Of a DNA stretch of 64,000 bases, positions 1-8,148 are shown in pieces. Each line of letters starts with the position of its first letter. Position 1 is the first letter of the stretch. Both the position numbers and the translations under genes were made by a program. The notes under the pieces were generated by a model. That model did no database searches and had not been told where the DNA came from. It saw only the letters and a list, made by a program, of their open reading frames with translations. The stretch is from G963662605 sp963662605 (GTDB taxonomy: Bacteria > Bacteroidota > Ignavibacteria > Ignavibacteriales > Ignavibacteriaceae), in assembly GCA_963662605.1 (NCBI GenBank), contig OY759785.1:558001-622000 (forward strand). Reading direction: 5' to 3'.

Positions 1-645
1 ATAGAAAGGTTCGCCGCTCTTTTTTTTGTTTTCCACTTCGCCGAACCAGACCTGGCCCGCGGAAATCGTGCCCCACATATTATCCCAGAACTGTTTGGGA
101 TATTTCCTGCTGCTGAACACGTTGGGATTTTTGCCGAGCAATTCTTCAGCGGAGTAGCCGCTTGCCTTGCAGAATGCCTGATTAACAAAAATCATTTTGC
201 CCGAAAGGTCGGTTATCTGTAAAGGATTCACCGTGTTTTCGGCGACAGAATAGAAACGCATGAAATCTATTTCCGTCTGGCGCTCATGGGTAATATCTTT
301 AGCGATAACCACAAATATTTTATCAGCAGAATCGTTCTCGGAGAAACAGGGCGACAGAAATAACTGTACATCAACCTGCACATCCCCGGGCATCTGGAGC
401 TTGCTTTCAAATGTCTGGTACGAAACTTCCTTTTCGCATCGCGCAAGAGCGTGGTCGAACTTGAGGACTGATGGCTTGTGTAAAAGGGATTCAATTTTGC
501 CGCCGAGAAGTTCTTCTTTCAGCGACTTTGATTTAATAATATATGCTTTGTTAACGTCAACGATGGTTCCGTCGGATGTTATCAGGAAACAATATTCCGG
601 ATAATGTTCCAGCGTGCGGAAAAACTTATCGTTGAGACTGCTCAT
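1..645 (-). CDS. PAS-domain sensor protein, N-terminal part (cut by window edge)
   Basis: The frame is open from an ATG at 645 down to base 1, giving 215 residues that continue outside the window. The protein starts MSSLNDKFFRTLEHYPEYCF with no signal peptide. A first PAS domain covers about residues 5-130 (it includes ITSDGTIVDVNKAY and ends with DITHERQTE). A second begins near residue 140 (LQITDLSGKMIFVNQAF, then SGYSAEELLGKNP) and is cut. Tandem PAS domains of this sort sit at the front of histidine kinases or diguanylate cyclases, but the output domain is not visible. It is probably a cytoplasmic signalling protein transcribed leftwards from the gap at 646-715. Confidence 0.85.
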   Translation of the reverse strand, partial: MSSLNDKFFRTLEHYPEYCFLITSDGTIVDVNKAYIIKSKSLKEELLGGKIESLLHKPSVLKFDHALARCEKEVSYQTFESKLQMPGDVQVDVQLFLSPCFSENDSADKIFVVIAKDITHERQTEIDFMRFYSVAENTVNPLQITDLSGKMIFVNQAFCKASGYSAEELLGKNPNVFSSRKYPKQFWDNMWGTISAGQVWFGEVENKKKSGEPFY

Positions 646-715
646 AGTATTAATAATTAATGAATCCAATTAATGTGAATTGTAAAATTACGAAAAAGTT
701 TCGGCAGCTCCATCA

Positions 716-1063
716 CTAAGGAACAATAACCCGGTCGCCATGGCTTTTCGGGTTGGAAATAACCAGAAAATGCAGATCCTCGGTGTCGTTGTTGATGAGT
801 TGATGCACGGTTCCCGGTTCAACGTGGCAGCCCTCTCCGGCTCGAATGGTGAGCGTTCTGCTGCCGATAAGCATGGTGCAGACGCCCGACAGGATAAAGA
901 AGAACTGGGCAGAGTGTTCGTGGAAGTGTTTTATCTCAACCCCGTTCGGCGGGACACACTCGCGGATGATACTTAGATTTTCACTATTCAAAAAGTGCCA
1001 GCCGTCGCAATTGTTTCCCCAGGTGTAATGTTCGGCATTTTTCAGGGTAATAACATCGGTCAT
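716..1063 (-). CDS. Small cupin-domain protein
   Basis: A single-domain cupin of 115 residues. Cupin motif 1 is visible as HFHEHSAQFFFILSG (metal-ligand histidines present, with Gln where Glu is usual) and motif 2 as GEGCHVEPGTVHQ. The fold binds a divalent metal; members are isomerases, dioxygenases or sugar-binding proteins, and the sequence does not tell which. It has no signal peptide, so it is cytosolic. GGAG lies about six bases before the ATG at 1063. The gene follows the YdeI-like gene after 10 bases and is probably cotranscribed with it. Confidence 0.8.
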   Translation of the reverse strand: MTDVITLKNAEHYTWGNNCDGWHFLNSENLSIIRECVPPNGVEIKHFHEHSAQFFFILSGVCTMLIGSRTLTIRAGEGCHVEPGTVHQLINNDTEDLHFLVISNPKSHGDRVIVP

Positions 1064-1073
1064 ACGTACTCCA

Positions 1074-1649
1074 TTATTTTAATCCGAGTTTCTGTTTATT
1101 CTTCAAGAGAATTAATGCTTCTGTAATTCTTTTGTTTCTTGTTTCTTCGCGTTTAGCAGAGGATATCCACAGGATGTAATTTTTCCGGTGTGAAGGCGCC
1201 AAGGCGTTGAAGAATGTGATAACGTCTTTATCCACCGAAAAAGCTTCTTTTATATATGAAGGCGTATCTTCCGGATTCTTACCGGAGAACTGCTTATCCG
1301 GTTTCCGGTTAAAAATTTCCGGGTTGATGCGCTGCATACCCGCAGGCTGCATTTTATTTTCTTCAATAAGTTTTTTTACCCGGCGAATGTTGACATCCGA
1401 CCACTTGCTGCCTTTCATGCGCGGATTGAATTTGCGGGCGTACTTTTCTTCGTCAATTTTTTGTATGATGCTGTCAATCCACCCGAAACACAGAGCCTCT
1501 TCAACGGCATCTTCATAGTCAAGCACCGGTTTACCCGTCGTCTTCCTATGAAACACAAGCCAAAGTTCCCGCTCGCTCGCGTGATTTTTCTTGAGCCACG
1601 CGTGCCACTCTTTCCGCGTGGTTATCTGTAGTGAATTCGTAATCTTCAT
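1074..1649 (-). CDS. YdeI/OmpD-associated family protein
   Basis: 191 residues with the family pattern: an N-terminal segment with LWLVFHRKTTGKP, the block EEALCFGWIDSIIQKIDEEK, then RKFNPRMKGSKWSDVNIRRV, and a basic C-terminal helix. The family (YdeI/OmdA, linked to bacteriocin protection) has no firmly assigned biochemical role. It is soluble, with no signal peptide. The cupin gene follows directly downstream. Length is usual for the family. Confidence 0.85.
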   Translation of the reverse strand: MKITNSLQITTRKEWHAWLKKNHASERELWLVFHRKTTGKPVLDYEDAVEEALCFGWIDSIIQKIDEEKYARKFNPRMKGSKWSDVNIRRVKKLIEENKMQPAGMQRINPEIFNRKPDKQFSGKNPEDTPSYIKEAFSVDKDVITFFNALAPSHRKNYILWISSAKREETRNKRITEALILLKNKQKLGLK

Positions 1650-1678
1650 CGCACATCCGATCCGAAAATTTCTTGATA

Positions 1679-2287
1679 CTACTTCACTTGTTCTTTTACG
1701 ACATCTTTCCGGATAGACATAATTCTTTTTTCAGCCTGAGCCAAAACTTTTTTCTTAATGATTTTGCCTGTTGAGGTATTGAATACATACATAATTCTGT
1801 CGGTAGTAACAAGCGTGTACGTTTTAAAATCCTTTGAAAGTCCTGAGACAACGGCGCTGTCGCAGGATTCCCATGTGTAATGCGAAACCGTTGCAGAGAT
1901 TGATTTTTTGTCCTTTACAAGATCTTTCACGAGATATTGTTTAACAACTTTGCCTTTTTTGTAAAACCCGATGGCAATGTCACCGAGTCCCTTTCTGTCT
2001 TTTGCCCATGGACCGAAACGGACAAGATGCAGGCCATCATCAGCGAGAAATACTTTTTTCGCGAACCAGTCAATCCGCCACAGGGTGTCCTTATGCTGTA
2101 CGTCTGCTGTCGCAAAGGCAAATCCTTTCCCCGCCTCACCGAAGTTTGTTGAGGGTATCATCTCGATGACGAACTTACCATTCGGCGACGAAACCGAATA
2201 CTGGTCATTGACTTTTTCTTTATCGGCAAAAGCACGTCCTGATAATACGGTAAGCAACAAGAGGCTGGCAATAATAAAATTTCTCAT
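1679..2287 (-). CDS. Secreted protein of unknown function
   Basis: 202 residues beginning with a clear Sec signal peptide (MRNFIIASLLLLTVLSGRAFA, likely cleavage before DKEK). The mature part alternates short beta-type segments and contains SSPNGKFVIEMIPS, LWRIDWFAKKVFLADDG, LVRFGPWAKD and VSHYTWES; the C-terminus is basic (AQAEKRIMSIRKDVV). I do not recognise a named family. It lacks cysteines for a lipid anchor, so it is probably periplasmic. It lies 29 bases upstream of the YdeI-like gene on the same strand. Confidence 0.65.
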   Translation of the reverse strand: MRNFIIASLLLLTVLSGRAFADKEKVNDQYSVSSPNGKFVIEMIPSTNFGEAGKGFAFATADVQHKDTLWRIDWFAKKVFLADDGLHLVRFGPWAKDRKGLGDIAIGFYKKGKVVKQYLVKDLVKDKKSISATVSHYTWESCDSAVVSGLSKDFKTYTLVTTDRIMYVFNTSTGKIIKKKVLAQAEKRIMSIRKDVVKEQVK

Positions 2288-2447
2288 GATTGTCCTTTAT
2301 ACATGGAACGGGTTAATTTATCTGTTTCTAAAATAAGGGATTTGCTCTTAAATGCAACGGGGGAAAAGGGGGTGCTTATTTGCGGATTCATTTGTGGGCT
2401 ATTGGTGTGGCAGACATTGGGCTGAATTTCGAGTGGCACTGCTCGGA

Positions 2448-2550
2448 TGTTCTCGATACGTCCGCCATTGATGTAATGCTCCACGAAAGTTTGTAGTACT
2501 TCGTTTTTTAATATTGTCGACCGTTATTCAGGTGGGCGGACACTCGAACA
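2448..2550. repeat. Palindromic interspersed repeat, family B, copy 1
   Basis: Arms TGTTCTCGATACGTCCGCC (2448-2466) and GGCGGACACTCGAACA (2535-2550) are imperfect inverted repeats around a 68-base spacer. The same arms occur in reversed order at 27270-27350. The element sits in the 629-base gene-free gap 2288-2916, in which I see only repeats and no convincing gene. Confidence 0.7.
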
Positions 2551-2580
2551 ACCTCGCATGTGGCATTTAATTTTGTTACG

Positions 2581-2663
2581 TGTCCCGAAGGGACAAAATT
2601 TGAATAACCCCCGGTGCAACCGGGGGACCGAGGCCGCCCCTATCTCCATCCGCGAAGCGGATG
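2581..2663. repeat. Cluster of three short hairpins
   Basis: Three perfect dyads follow one another: TGTCCC-GAA-GGGACA (2581-2595), CCCCCGGT-GCA-ACCGGGGG (2608-2626) and CATCCGC-GAA-GCGGATG (2647-2663). The first is flanked by AATTTT and AAATT, which could extend its stem. It resembles REP-type intergenic palindromes. The rest of the gap to 2916 holds only fragments of similar GC-rich dyads (for example near 2883-2902). Confidence 0.65.
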
Positions 2664-2916
2664 AACTGTTATAGCGTTTTCTGTCAGGAGAATAATCCTT
2701 GTGGAAATAGCGGGCGACACAATATCATTTTCCGGATGGGAATATTTCATCCTGCTACATTATAAGGGAGACGCATGCCTTGCGTCTCTACGAGAAGAAC
2801 TCACCGCCATTCTGCACCACGTCATAAACCCTCCGCAAGCGGGCGGGTAACGTGGTTATTAATAATATCCTTTGCGTTTTAGGTCCCCGAGGAACCGAGG
2901 GGTTGCGGTAAAATCC

Positions 2917-4470
2917 TCATCGTAGAAATTTTGCCACGGCGGTTGCCGCGAATTCTCCGTCAATCGCAGCGGAGACGATGCCTCCCGCGTAACCGGCGCC
3001 TTCGCCGGCGGGGAATAATCCCGCTATTTGTACATGCATGCCGCTTTCTCTATCACGCTTCACACGGACAGGTGAGCTTGTCCGTGTTTCGGCTGCGAGT
3101 AATTGAGCTTCTTCGGTTACATAGCCTCGCATTTTTTTATTTGCCGTAATCAATCCTTCGCGCAATCCTTTCACTACTGCATCGGGGAATATCTGTGAAA
3201 GGTCTGATGATACGATGCCCGGTATATAGGATGTTTTCGGCAGCGTTGATGAAACAACGTTTTTGAGAAAATCCGTGACGCGCTGTGCGGGTGCAGTTTG
3301 TCTCGAGCCTCCTGCCGTGAAGGCCTTTTGCTCTATCGCCTGCTGATACATTACTCCGGCTAATGCACCGGCACTTGCATACGGGGCGAAATCTTTTTCA
3401 TCTACCGACACGACAAATCCGGAGTTGGCAAACGGGGAATCGCGTCTTGAAACCGACATACCATTGATGACAAGTTCGTCTTTGTCGGTCGAGGCGGGGA
3501 CAATAATTCCGCCGGGACACATGCAGAATGAAAAGACACCCTTTTCACCGGCCTGACAGCTGAGATTATAGCTTGCCGCGGGAAGAAGCGGATTCCTTTC
3601 CGATGAGTGGTATTGCATTTCGTTTATCAATTGCTGCGGATGTTCAATGCGTACACCGACAGCAAATGGTTTTGCTTCGATAAAAATCTTTTTTTGTTCA
3701 AGCAGCGTAAATATATCGCGGGCCGAATGTCCGGTTGCAAGGATAAGTGACTGCACGGAATGTTCTTCCGCATTATTTACGACAACACCGGTCACCTTGT
3801 TATCTTTCGTAATAATGTCGGTTATCTTGGCGTTAAAGTGTATCTCGCCGCCGCAATTTAAAACCGTATTTCGTATTGCTTCTATTATCTGTGGCAGTTT
3901 GTTTGAGCCGATATGTGGATGTGCATCAATGAGTATGTCGGCCGATGCTCCGTGCTGAACGAGGACGCGCAATATTTTTTTTACATCGCCGCGTTTGGTG
4001 GAGCGTGTATATAATTTGCCGTCGCTGTACGTGCCCGCACCGCCTTCGCCGAAGCAGTAATTGGAATCGGGGTTAACAATATGATCCTGCATGATGTTGC
4101 GCAGGTCGAATCTTCTGTCGCGGACATTTTTCCCGCGTTCAAAAACGATAGGTTTAATACCGAGCTCGATAAGTTGAAGGGCTGCAAACATTCCCGCCGG
4201 ACCAAATCCGACAATGTGCGCTGTTTTGTTTGACGAAACCGGAGTATAAGTGATTTCCTGTGATTCAACCGGCGGATTTTCGTTGATGTACACATCCGCG
4301 AGGAGTTTATACACGGGCTGTTTTGAACGTGCATCAATTGAGCGGCGGAGTTTGTTGATTGCCGTAATATCATCCGGCATTACCCGCAGTTCGCTTGCAA
4401 TAAATTGTTTTATGAGATCGTCATCGTTTGCTGTAGATGGAAGGAGAGTAACTTCTATTGTCTGTTTCAT
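2917..4470 (-). CDS. COG2509-type FAD-dependent dehydrogenase
   Basis: 517 residues. After an N-terminal domain of about 80 residues comes the dinucleotide-binding motif VGFGPAGMFAAL (G88-x-G90-x-x-G93), then NYCFGEGGAGTYSDGKLYTR, a conserved stretch of this flavoprotein family, and a C-terminal FAD contact FPAGEGAGYAGGIVSAA. Proteins of this family are uncharacterised cytosolic NAD(P)/FAD oxidoreductases; the substrate is unknown. The ATG at 4470 is preceded by AGGA. It is a single gene, with the repeat and insertion sequence just upstream. Confidence 0.85.
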   Translation of the reverse strand: MKQTIEVTLLPSTANDDDLIKQFIASELRVMPDDITAINKLRRSIDARSKQPVYKLLADVYINENPPVESQEITYTPVSSNKTAHIVGFGPAGMFAALQLIELGIKPIVFERGKNVRDRRFDLRNIMQDHIVNPDSNYCFGEGGAGTYSDGKLYTRSTKRGDVKKILRVLVQHGASADILIDAHPHIGSNKLPQIIEAIRNTVLNCGGEIHFNAKITDIITKDNKVTGVVVNNAEEHSVQSLILATGHSARDIFTLLEQKKIFIEAKPFAVGVRIEHPQQLINEMQYHSSERNPLLPAASYNLSCQAGEKGVFSFCMCPGGIIVPASTDKDELVINGMSVSRRDSPFANSGFVVSVDEKDFAPYASAGALAGVMYQQAIEQKAFTAGGSRQTAPAQRVTDFLKNVVSSTLPKTSYIPGIVSSDLSQIFPDAVVKGLREGLITANKKMRGYVTEEAQLLAAETRTSSPVRVKRDRESGMHVQIAGLFPAGEGAGYAGGIVSAAIDGEFAATAVAKFLR

Positions 4471-4559
4471 ATGTCCTATCGTCCTCTGTTTTGAGGAAAT
4501 TAATTAATTGATAGTGTAATATACCGAATAAAGGGTAGAAAGAGAATCGGCGATAAGCC

Positions 4560-4622
4560 CGCACCCTTTATCCCTCTCCCAAAGGGAGAGGGAAATATAA
4601 AAGGTTCGTGATTTCTCCCTTT
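4560..4622. repeat. Left half of palindromic repeat family C, split by the insertion sequence
   Basis: Contains the dyad CCCTCTCCCAAAGGGAGAGGG followed by TTCTCCCTTT ending at 4622. Its right half resumes at 6117. Joined, the two restore TTCTCCC-TTTAAC-GGGAGAA, a 7-bp hairpin. An intact relative is at 51680-51773. Confidence 0.75.
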
Positions 4623-4779
4623 GTCTATAGAAAAGAAAGTCAAGAAGAAAATAATCTCCCCTAAAGATTTTTCTTTAGAAAAATCAGTCGTTTTGACTTT
4701 GGTTTCACGGTATCGTGCCCATTGGCTTCTACTATGTTTCTGCTCCTAAAACCTGGCTTCCTTTACTCGATTAACTTTT

Positions 4780-4920
4780 TCTATGCGTCTATTTGAGTTG
4801 TAGCCTTTAGCGGCCCACTACGGTAAATTCCAGATGTAAAAGCAGGAGAGGACTAAACGGGAGAATGTACTATATCCACTCAGATGGACTGTAACAAAGG
4901 GATTTGAGTTCTCTCTCCCA
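4780..4920 (-). ncRNA. Predicted bridge RNA (seekRNA) of the IS1111-type element
   Basis: Read on the minus strand, downstream of the transposase stop, the segment contains two pairs of guide-like stretches, each pair separated by a potential hairpin. Pair one: TCCCTTT (complement of 4896-4902) equals the left target 4616-4622, and TTCTCCCGTT (complement of 4856-4865) is complementary to the right target AACGGGAGAA at 6117-6126. Pair two: AATTT (complement of 4825-4829) equals the element's end at 6112-6116, and ATAGAC (complement of 4787-4792) is complementary to GTCTAT at the other end, 4623-4628. The order target loop then donor loop is that of known bridge RNAs. Exact RNA ends are not known. 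Confidence 0.75.
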
Positions 4921-4990
4921 AAAATCTGAGCCGGTTTTATTTATTGAACATATTTTTATAGTACCCAACGAACACCGTAAGCAATCAAAG

Positions 4991-6031
4991 CTATGTATCT
5001 TTTGCCTGATACTTCGTTCCCGTCTTAGCCACACCATAACTGATCTTGGCTATCTGCCGGGCTACGGCATGACGGGCATTATGTTCACTGTGTCCTTTCT
5101 CTATGAGACCATCATAATATGACCGTAACGGGTTTTGTCCGTTAACGACCACGATGGCTGCTGTTTTATATACTTCTTTCAAGACTCTGGAGAATCTCGG
5201 GCGGCGCACACCATATACCCTGCCGCCGCTTTCTCTCTTGTAGTTTACCAGTCCGCAATATGCCAGATATTTATTTGCCGTCTTAAAGCGCCTCGGCTCT
5301 ATCATGGTTGCCCATATCTTGACTGCCGATATTTCCGCTATTCCCGGTATACTGCATAAGTTCTTTAACATGCTGTTCTTTTTGCACATACTCCCGAATA
5401 GGGTGACATATTCATCTTTCTGCTTCTGGTAAAGTTCTATCGCTTCCTCAAGACGCTGTATAATGAATCGGCTGGCCTCGGTATCTGATTCTGCTACTTT
5501 CTGACGTTTTGTTTTTCCTTCCTGTGCTAAAAACCCGGCATTTTGATTTTGAAGCCGGACTCCCATTTTTACCAGGTCAATGTAGGAACTAACATATTTT
5601 CTGAGTTCATGCACCTTTTCAAGGCTATGGTAAATTTCTCTTATCATACCGTTATACAATAGTCGGCACAATTTTTCTGCATCTATCCGGTCATTTTTTG
5701 GCCCTATGCTCAAGCTCTTGTTTACGTATGGGTCACAGACTACTATTTTTGTAACACTATCATGCAGTTTAATATACAGCCAATGTGCCGGCGAACTTTC
5801 TTCCAGTACCAAAACGCTTGTGCCTTTTAGTTCCCGGAGCATTCTCTGTAATGTCTTTACGTCGCTTTCGTACTCGGCAAGACGTATTTTGTCTTTTTGC
5901 GTACTGTGTATTCTGGCTATTGCCATCGTTTTTTGCGACCAGTCCACGGCTATGTAATGATCATAACCCGTGTATGAATTAACAACTTGCGTTGTCTCTT
6001 TGACATTATCATTTTTACTATATTTTGCCAT
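4991..6031 (-). CDS. IS110/IS1111-family transposase (DEDD recombinase)
   Basis: 346 residues from an ATG at 6031 that has AAAGGA eight bases upstream; an upstream in-frame ATG at 6067 would add 12 residues but lacks this site. The RuvC-like DEDD catalytic set is visible: D30 in YIAVDWSQ, E77 in VLVLEE, and D114/D117 in PKNDRIDAEKL. A coiled middle part follows, then the Transposase_20 domain (LCSIPGIAEISAVKIWA, AYCGLV, ESGGRVYG) with a candidate catalytic serine at S268. Enzymes of this family recombine DNA guided by a bridge RNA encoded in the element; here that RNA is predicted just downstream. Confidence 0.93.
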   Translation of the reverse strand: MAKYSKNDNVKETTQVVNSYTGYDHYIAVDWSQKTMAIARIHSTQKDKIRLAEYESDVKTLQRMLRELKGTSVLVLEESSPAHWLYIKLHDSVTKIVVCDPYVNKSLSIGPKNDRIDAEKLCRLLYNGMIREIYHSLEKVHELRKYVSSYIDLVKMGVRLQNQNAGFLAQEGKTKRQKVAESDTEASRFIIQRLEEAIELYQKQKDEYVTLFGSMCKKNSMLKNLCSIPGIAEISAVKIWATMIEPRRFKTANKYLAYCGLVNYKRESGGRVYGVRRPRFSRVLKEVYKTAAIVVVNGQNPLRSYYDGLIEKGHSEHNARHAVARQIAKISYGVAKTGTKYQAKDT

Positions 6032-6116
6032 GCGGTTTCCTTTCTTTTTGAGTCTACAATTTTCCACGCTTTTTGCGTGCTTAGCCTTAAAGATAGTGAA
6101 ACCGCTTTTCTAATTT

Positions 6117-6142
6117 AACGGGAGAAGGGCAGGGGATGAGGG
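6117..6142. repeat. Right half of palindromic repeat family C
   Basis: AACGGGAGAAGGGCAGGGG and following bases match the right arm of the intact copy at 51751-51773 (GGGGAGAGGGGCAGGGGTGA). It begins directly at the insertion-sequence junction and ends 16 bases before the end of hemW. Confidence 0.7.
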
Positions 6143-6158
6143 GCGTGATTGGATGGTT

Positions 6159-7292
6159 TTACGCCAGCAATTGTCCGATTATATTATCCGCGACAGCATA
6201 GCCGTCAGGCGTGCATTTGATAAATGCGCCCTGATCAACAAGGTAACCGGATTGCATAAGCTTTTGCATCAAGCCGGATTTTTCCCTTAGCCAACTATCA
6301 CTGAATCTGTTATGAAAATCTTTTTTATCAATGCCTTTGCTTCGCAATGCGAGCATGACATATTCGTCGAATACTTGCCGGGCATTGGGAGTTTCTTCAT
6401 TTTCAACCGCATGACCATTTTCATTTATCGCATTCAGATATTTAAGCAGCGTGCGATGATTATTCCACCTCTTGCCGTTGACGAATGAATGCGATGATGT
6501 TCCGAAGCTCAAGTAATCGTCGTAGCGCCAGTAGTGATTGTTGTGTACACATTCGAATCCCGGCTTGCAGAAGTTCGAAACCTCGTATTGTGTAAAACCG
6601 CTTTTTATAAATGTATCAATGGTTGTTGCATATAATTCCGCGTCATCATCGTCGCCTTGCAAGCGGACTTTCCCTTTTTCTACCATCCCGAAAAGCGGCG
6701 TGCCTTCTTCGAGTATCAGGCTATATGCGGAGATATGCTGAATCGGTAGTTTTAATGCGGTCTCGAGATTTTTCTGCCACTTTTCTTTTGTCTGTCCCGG
6801 CAGGTTGAAAATCAAATCTATATTAATGTTGCTGAATCCGGACTCGTGCGCAAGCGCTACGGTATCTTTTGCAAGTTGCGAGTCATGTATGCGGGTGAGG
6901 AAACGCAAGTCATCGTCGTCAAAGGATTGAATGCCGATGCTTATGCGGTTAATGCCGATAGATAAAAATTCTTTAAGCTTATCTTTATCAACCGTACCGG
7001 GATTTGTCTCAAGTGTAATTTCGGTATCGGAGGCAACCAGATAGTTCTCTTTCAATGCTTGAATGATTCTATCTATATATATAGGAGCGATGTATGAAGG
7101 AGTGCCGCCACCGAAAAAGATGGAATCAAAATAATGTCCCGGTTTGTACAAGGGCGAGAAATGTTCTATCTCGCGGATAAGCGCGGAAATATACTCTTCC
7201 GTTTGTGCCGTGTTGGTAATGGAATAGAAATCACAATAGACACACTTGTGATCACAAAATGGGATATGAATATACAGGCCTGATTGGCGCAC
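6159..7292 (-). CDS. hemW: HemW, radical SAM haem chaperone / coproporphyrinogen oxidase-like protein
   Basis: 377 residues, starting with GTG at 7292, four bases after the murI stop. The N-terminus reads LYIHIPFCDHKCVYCDFY with the radical-SAM cysteines C13, C17 and C20 for the [4Fe-4S] cluster; Phe follows instead of the extra Cys of true HemN. SAM-binding FFGGGTPS and the HemW C-terminal domain (HNNHYWRYDDYLSFGTSSHSF) are present. The protein lacks the longer N-terminus of HemN oxygen-independent coproporphyrinogen oxidase, so a role in haem insertion is more likely than porphyrin synthesis. It is cytosolic and last in the murI operon. Confidence 0.9.
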   Translation of the reverse strand: MRQSGLYIHIPFCDHKCVYCDFYSITNTAQTEEYISALIREIEHFSPLYKPGHYFDSIFFGGGTPSYIAPIYIDRIIQALKENYLVASDTEITLETNPGTVDKDKLKEFLSIGINRISIGIQSFDDDDLRFLTRIHDSQLAKDTVALAHESGFSNINIDLIFNLPGQTKEKWQKNLETALKLPIQHISAYSLILEEGTPLFGMVEKGKVRLQGDDDDAELYATTIDTFIKSGFTQYEVSNFCKPGFECVHNNHYWRYDDYLSFGTSSHSFVNGKRWNNHRTLLKYLNAINENGHAVENEETPNARQVFDEYVMLALRSKGIDKKDFHNRFSDSWLREKSGLMQKLMQSGYLVDQGAFIKCTPDGYAVADNIIGQLLA

Positions 7293-7296
7293 GGCG

Positions 7297-8139
7297 TTAT
7301 GCTTTTGTTGATGTGAGTCCGGCTAAATATTCCGGTTCAATTTTCCGGACTTCCTTGATCTCCTGACCGAGAAACAATTCCGCAATCTGTTTGAATGTTG
7401 ACGGAATATCACTCACGAAGAAATCCATTCGTCCCATCGCGTTTGAGTTAGTCAGCAGGTTGTGTATAAATAATTCCTCGCGGACAACTTCAGCGGCGGC
7501 AATTCCGGAATCAATCAACCGTATGTGGTCGCCGAGCACTTTTGAAATGACCTTGTGCAGTACGGGGTAATGTGTACAGCCGAGAATCAATGTGTCTATG
7601 TCGGTTGAAATCAATTCGTCGAGATATTCATGCGCAATCATTTCCGTCGCGGGGTGGTCATGCCAGCCTTCTTCAACTAACGGCACAAACAGCGGACAGG
7701 CTTTTTCATAAACTGTAACATCATGCAGCAGTGAATGCAGTTTTTGCGAGTATGCTTTATTACTAATTGTAGCACGAGTACCGATAACGCCGACCCGTTT
7801 ATTCTTTGTAAATTTAATTGCACGAGCCGCACCGGGAGCAATCATTTCGATAATAGGGACGGGAAATCTTTTGCGAAGCTCAGGCAAAGCGACGGATGAT
7901 GCGGTGTTGCATGCAACGACAATTGCCTTAACACCTTTTTGCATTAATAACTTTGCATTTTGAATCGCATACTCAATGACGGTCTCATTTGATTTTGAAC
8001 CATAGGGGACGCGGGCGGTATCGCCGAAATAGACGATGCTTTCATTCGGCAGAACCGATGCGATTCTTTTTACTACTGTTAATCCGCCGATACCTGAATC
8101 GAAAACACCAACGGGTTTTTCTTTTTCCATGAAATTCAT
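7297..8139 (-). CDS. murI: Glutamate racemase
   Basis: 280 residues. It interconverts L- and D-glutamate for peptidoglycan synthesis in the cytosol. Visible are VGVFDSGIGGLTV, FGDTARVPYGSKS, the first catalytic cysteine C77 in VACNTAS, and the second, C188, in LGCTHYP. A second possible ATG lies three codons downstream (8130). The gene lies 9 bases downstream of glnD and 4 bases before hemW, so it is part of the same minus-strand operon. Confidence 0.96.
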   Translation of the reverse strand: MNFMEKEKPVGVFDSGIGGLTVVKRIASVLPNESIVYFGDTARVPYGSKSNETVIEYAIQNAKLLMQKGVKAIVVACNTASSVALPELRKRFPVPIIEMIAPGAARAIKFTKNKRVGVIGTRATISNKAYSQKLHSLLHDVTVYEKACPLFVPLVEEGWHDHPATEMIAHEYLDELISTDIDTLILGCTHYPVLHKVISKVLGDHIRLIDSGIAAAEVVREELFIHNLLTNSNAMGRMDFFVSDIPSTFKQIAELFLGQEIKEVRKIEPEYLAGLTSTKA

Positions 8140-8148
8140 ATAACTCTT

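Larger units (their letters stand above)
4623..6116 (-). mobile_element. Complete IS110-family (IS1111-type) insertion sequence, about 1.5 kb
   Basis: The element holds one DEDD transposase gene (4991-6031, minus) with a long noncoding segment downstream of it (4623-4990). Its boundaries are inferred from the interrupted repeat: TTT occurs at both edges (4620-4622 and 6114-6116), as expected for a shared core. Subterminal inverted repeats are visible: TAGAAAAG at 4628-4635 and its complement CTTTTCTA at 6105-6112. Subterminal repeats plus a long 3' noncoding end are the features of the IS1111 branch. No target duplication is seen, which fits the family. All parts look intact, so it may be active. 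Confidence 0.88.

Noticed and set aside
260..604. Plus-strand open frame of 114 codons
   Set aside because: It is antisense to the PAS-domain gene, whose frame is open from 645 to the window edge and has two recognisable PAS domains.
2284..2484. Minus-strand frame of 66 codons
   Set aside because: It overlaps a palindromic repeat arm, has no ribosome site or known motif, and its composition is that of the repeat-filled gap.
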